A DNA stretch of 40,884 nucleotides, taken from the NCBI GenBank assembly GCA_002350625.1, contig DEFE01000022.1, forward strand, positions 3,684-44,567, in the 5' to 3' direction. Both the position numbers and the translations under genes were made by a program. Within the stretch, counting starts at the first letter, position 1. Every line of letters begins with the position of its first letter. Positions 40,808-40,884 of the stretch are shown here, piece by piece. The notes beneath the pieces were generated by a model, which did not search any database, was not told the origin of the DNA, and worked only from the letters and a program-made list of their open reading frames with translations. The stretch comes from Lachnospiraceae bacterium UBA2860. Its GTDB lineage: Bacteria > Bacillota > Clostridia > Lachnospirales > Lachnospiraceae.

Positions 40808-40884
40808 GAAAAACTGAAAAGCGAACAATATATTACGTGGCTAGCTTGGCGCAGCGGCAGATCCATGTTCTCTCTTTGCTCCGT
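40808..40884 (+). other. Unassigned leader-like stretch at window edge
   Basis: No open reading frame of note is seen. The sequence after the promoter is A-rich and then turns G+C-rich (GGCTAGCTTGGCGCAGCGGC). This could be the start of a structured RNA or a 5' leader, but it is cut by the window end and was not recognised. Confidence 0.3.

Noticed and set aside
40835..40884. tRNA or tmRNA start at the right edge
   Set aside because: GGCTAGCTTGGCGCAGCGGC faintly recalls a D-arm, but no acceptor, anticodon or T-arm pairing can be formed in what is visible.

Overview
The window reads as chromosome of an anaerobic, fermentative, low-oxygen Clostridia-type Firmicute, most likely Lachnospiraceae-like but with a fairly G+C-rich codon preference (CTC, ATC, AAG, CGC). 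This rests on gene content (pyruvate:ferredoxin oxidoreductase, Pta/AckA acetate branch, giant 2-hydroxyacyl-CoA dehydratase activase-like protein) and on the order rpmF-plsX-acp-rnc-smc-ftsY. No rRNA, tRNA, CRISPR array, prophage or insertion sequence was recognised. Family placement is inference.

Layout. 1-2763: lower-glycolysis genes, a 5'-truncated PGK-TPI fusion followed by gpmI. Codon usage changes abruptly inside gpmI near 2230-2290, so the first ~2.25 kb looks foreign to the rest (natural recombination or an assembly join). 3043-6536: a small BrnA-like protein, secG, smpB, a secreted 3D-domain protein, signal peptidase I and a LUD-domain protein, closed by a near-perfect bidirectional terminator. 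6591-7473: a small minus-strand protein divergent from a zinc-finger anti-sigma-like membrane protein. 7466-15763: a mostly tightly packed run of polA, coaE, a WalJ/YycJ-like metallo-hydrolase, the ACT/DUF711 pair, tmcAL, a small membrane protein and a YARHG-domain secreted protein.

15788-17441: a hipBA toxin-antitoxin locus with three copies of a 10-bp palindrome spaced exactly 39 bp apart, the first lying inside the promoter spacer. 17551-20411: pta and ackA, separated by a 671-bp gene-free stretch holding eight 7-bp tandem repeats and two large imperfect palindromes whose arms match each other in a nested way; this is the most unusual DNA in the window. 20422-27453: rpmF with a consensus promoter, plsX with a repetitive Asp/Ser-rich tail, an acyl carrier protein, rnc, smc and ftsY (lipid precursor synthesis, RNA processing, chromosome organisation and membrane targeting).

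27555-35005: a three-gene co-directional run: a LeuA-like protein whose metal-binding HxH motif is missing, a fusion of a sugar-isomerase-type TIM barrel to an acyl-CoA synthetase, and full-length PFOR. The first two are the best candidate here for an uncharacterised metabolic system. 35077-40657 (minus strand): hflX preceded by, and overlapping, a 1430-residue protein with two dehydratase-activase ATPase modules and a dehydratase-like C-terminal part. The right edge carries a promoter-like signal facing out of the window.

Carbon flow that can be read off directly: glycolysis (TPI, PGK, GpmI) to pyruvate, PFOR to acetyl-CoA plus reduced ferredoxin, Pta/AckA to acetate and ATP; TmcAL uses acetate for tRNA modification.
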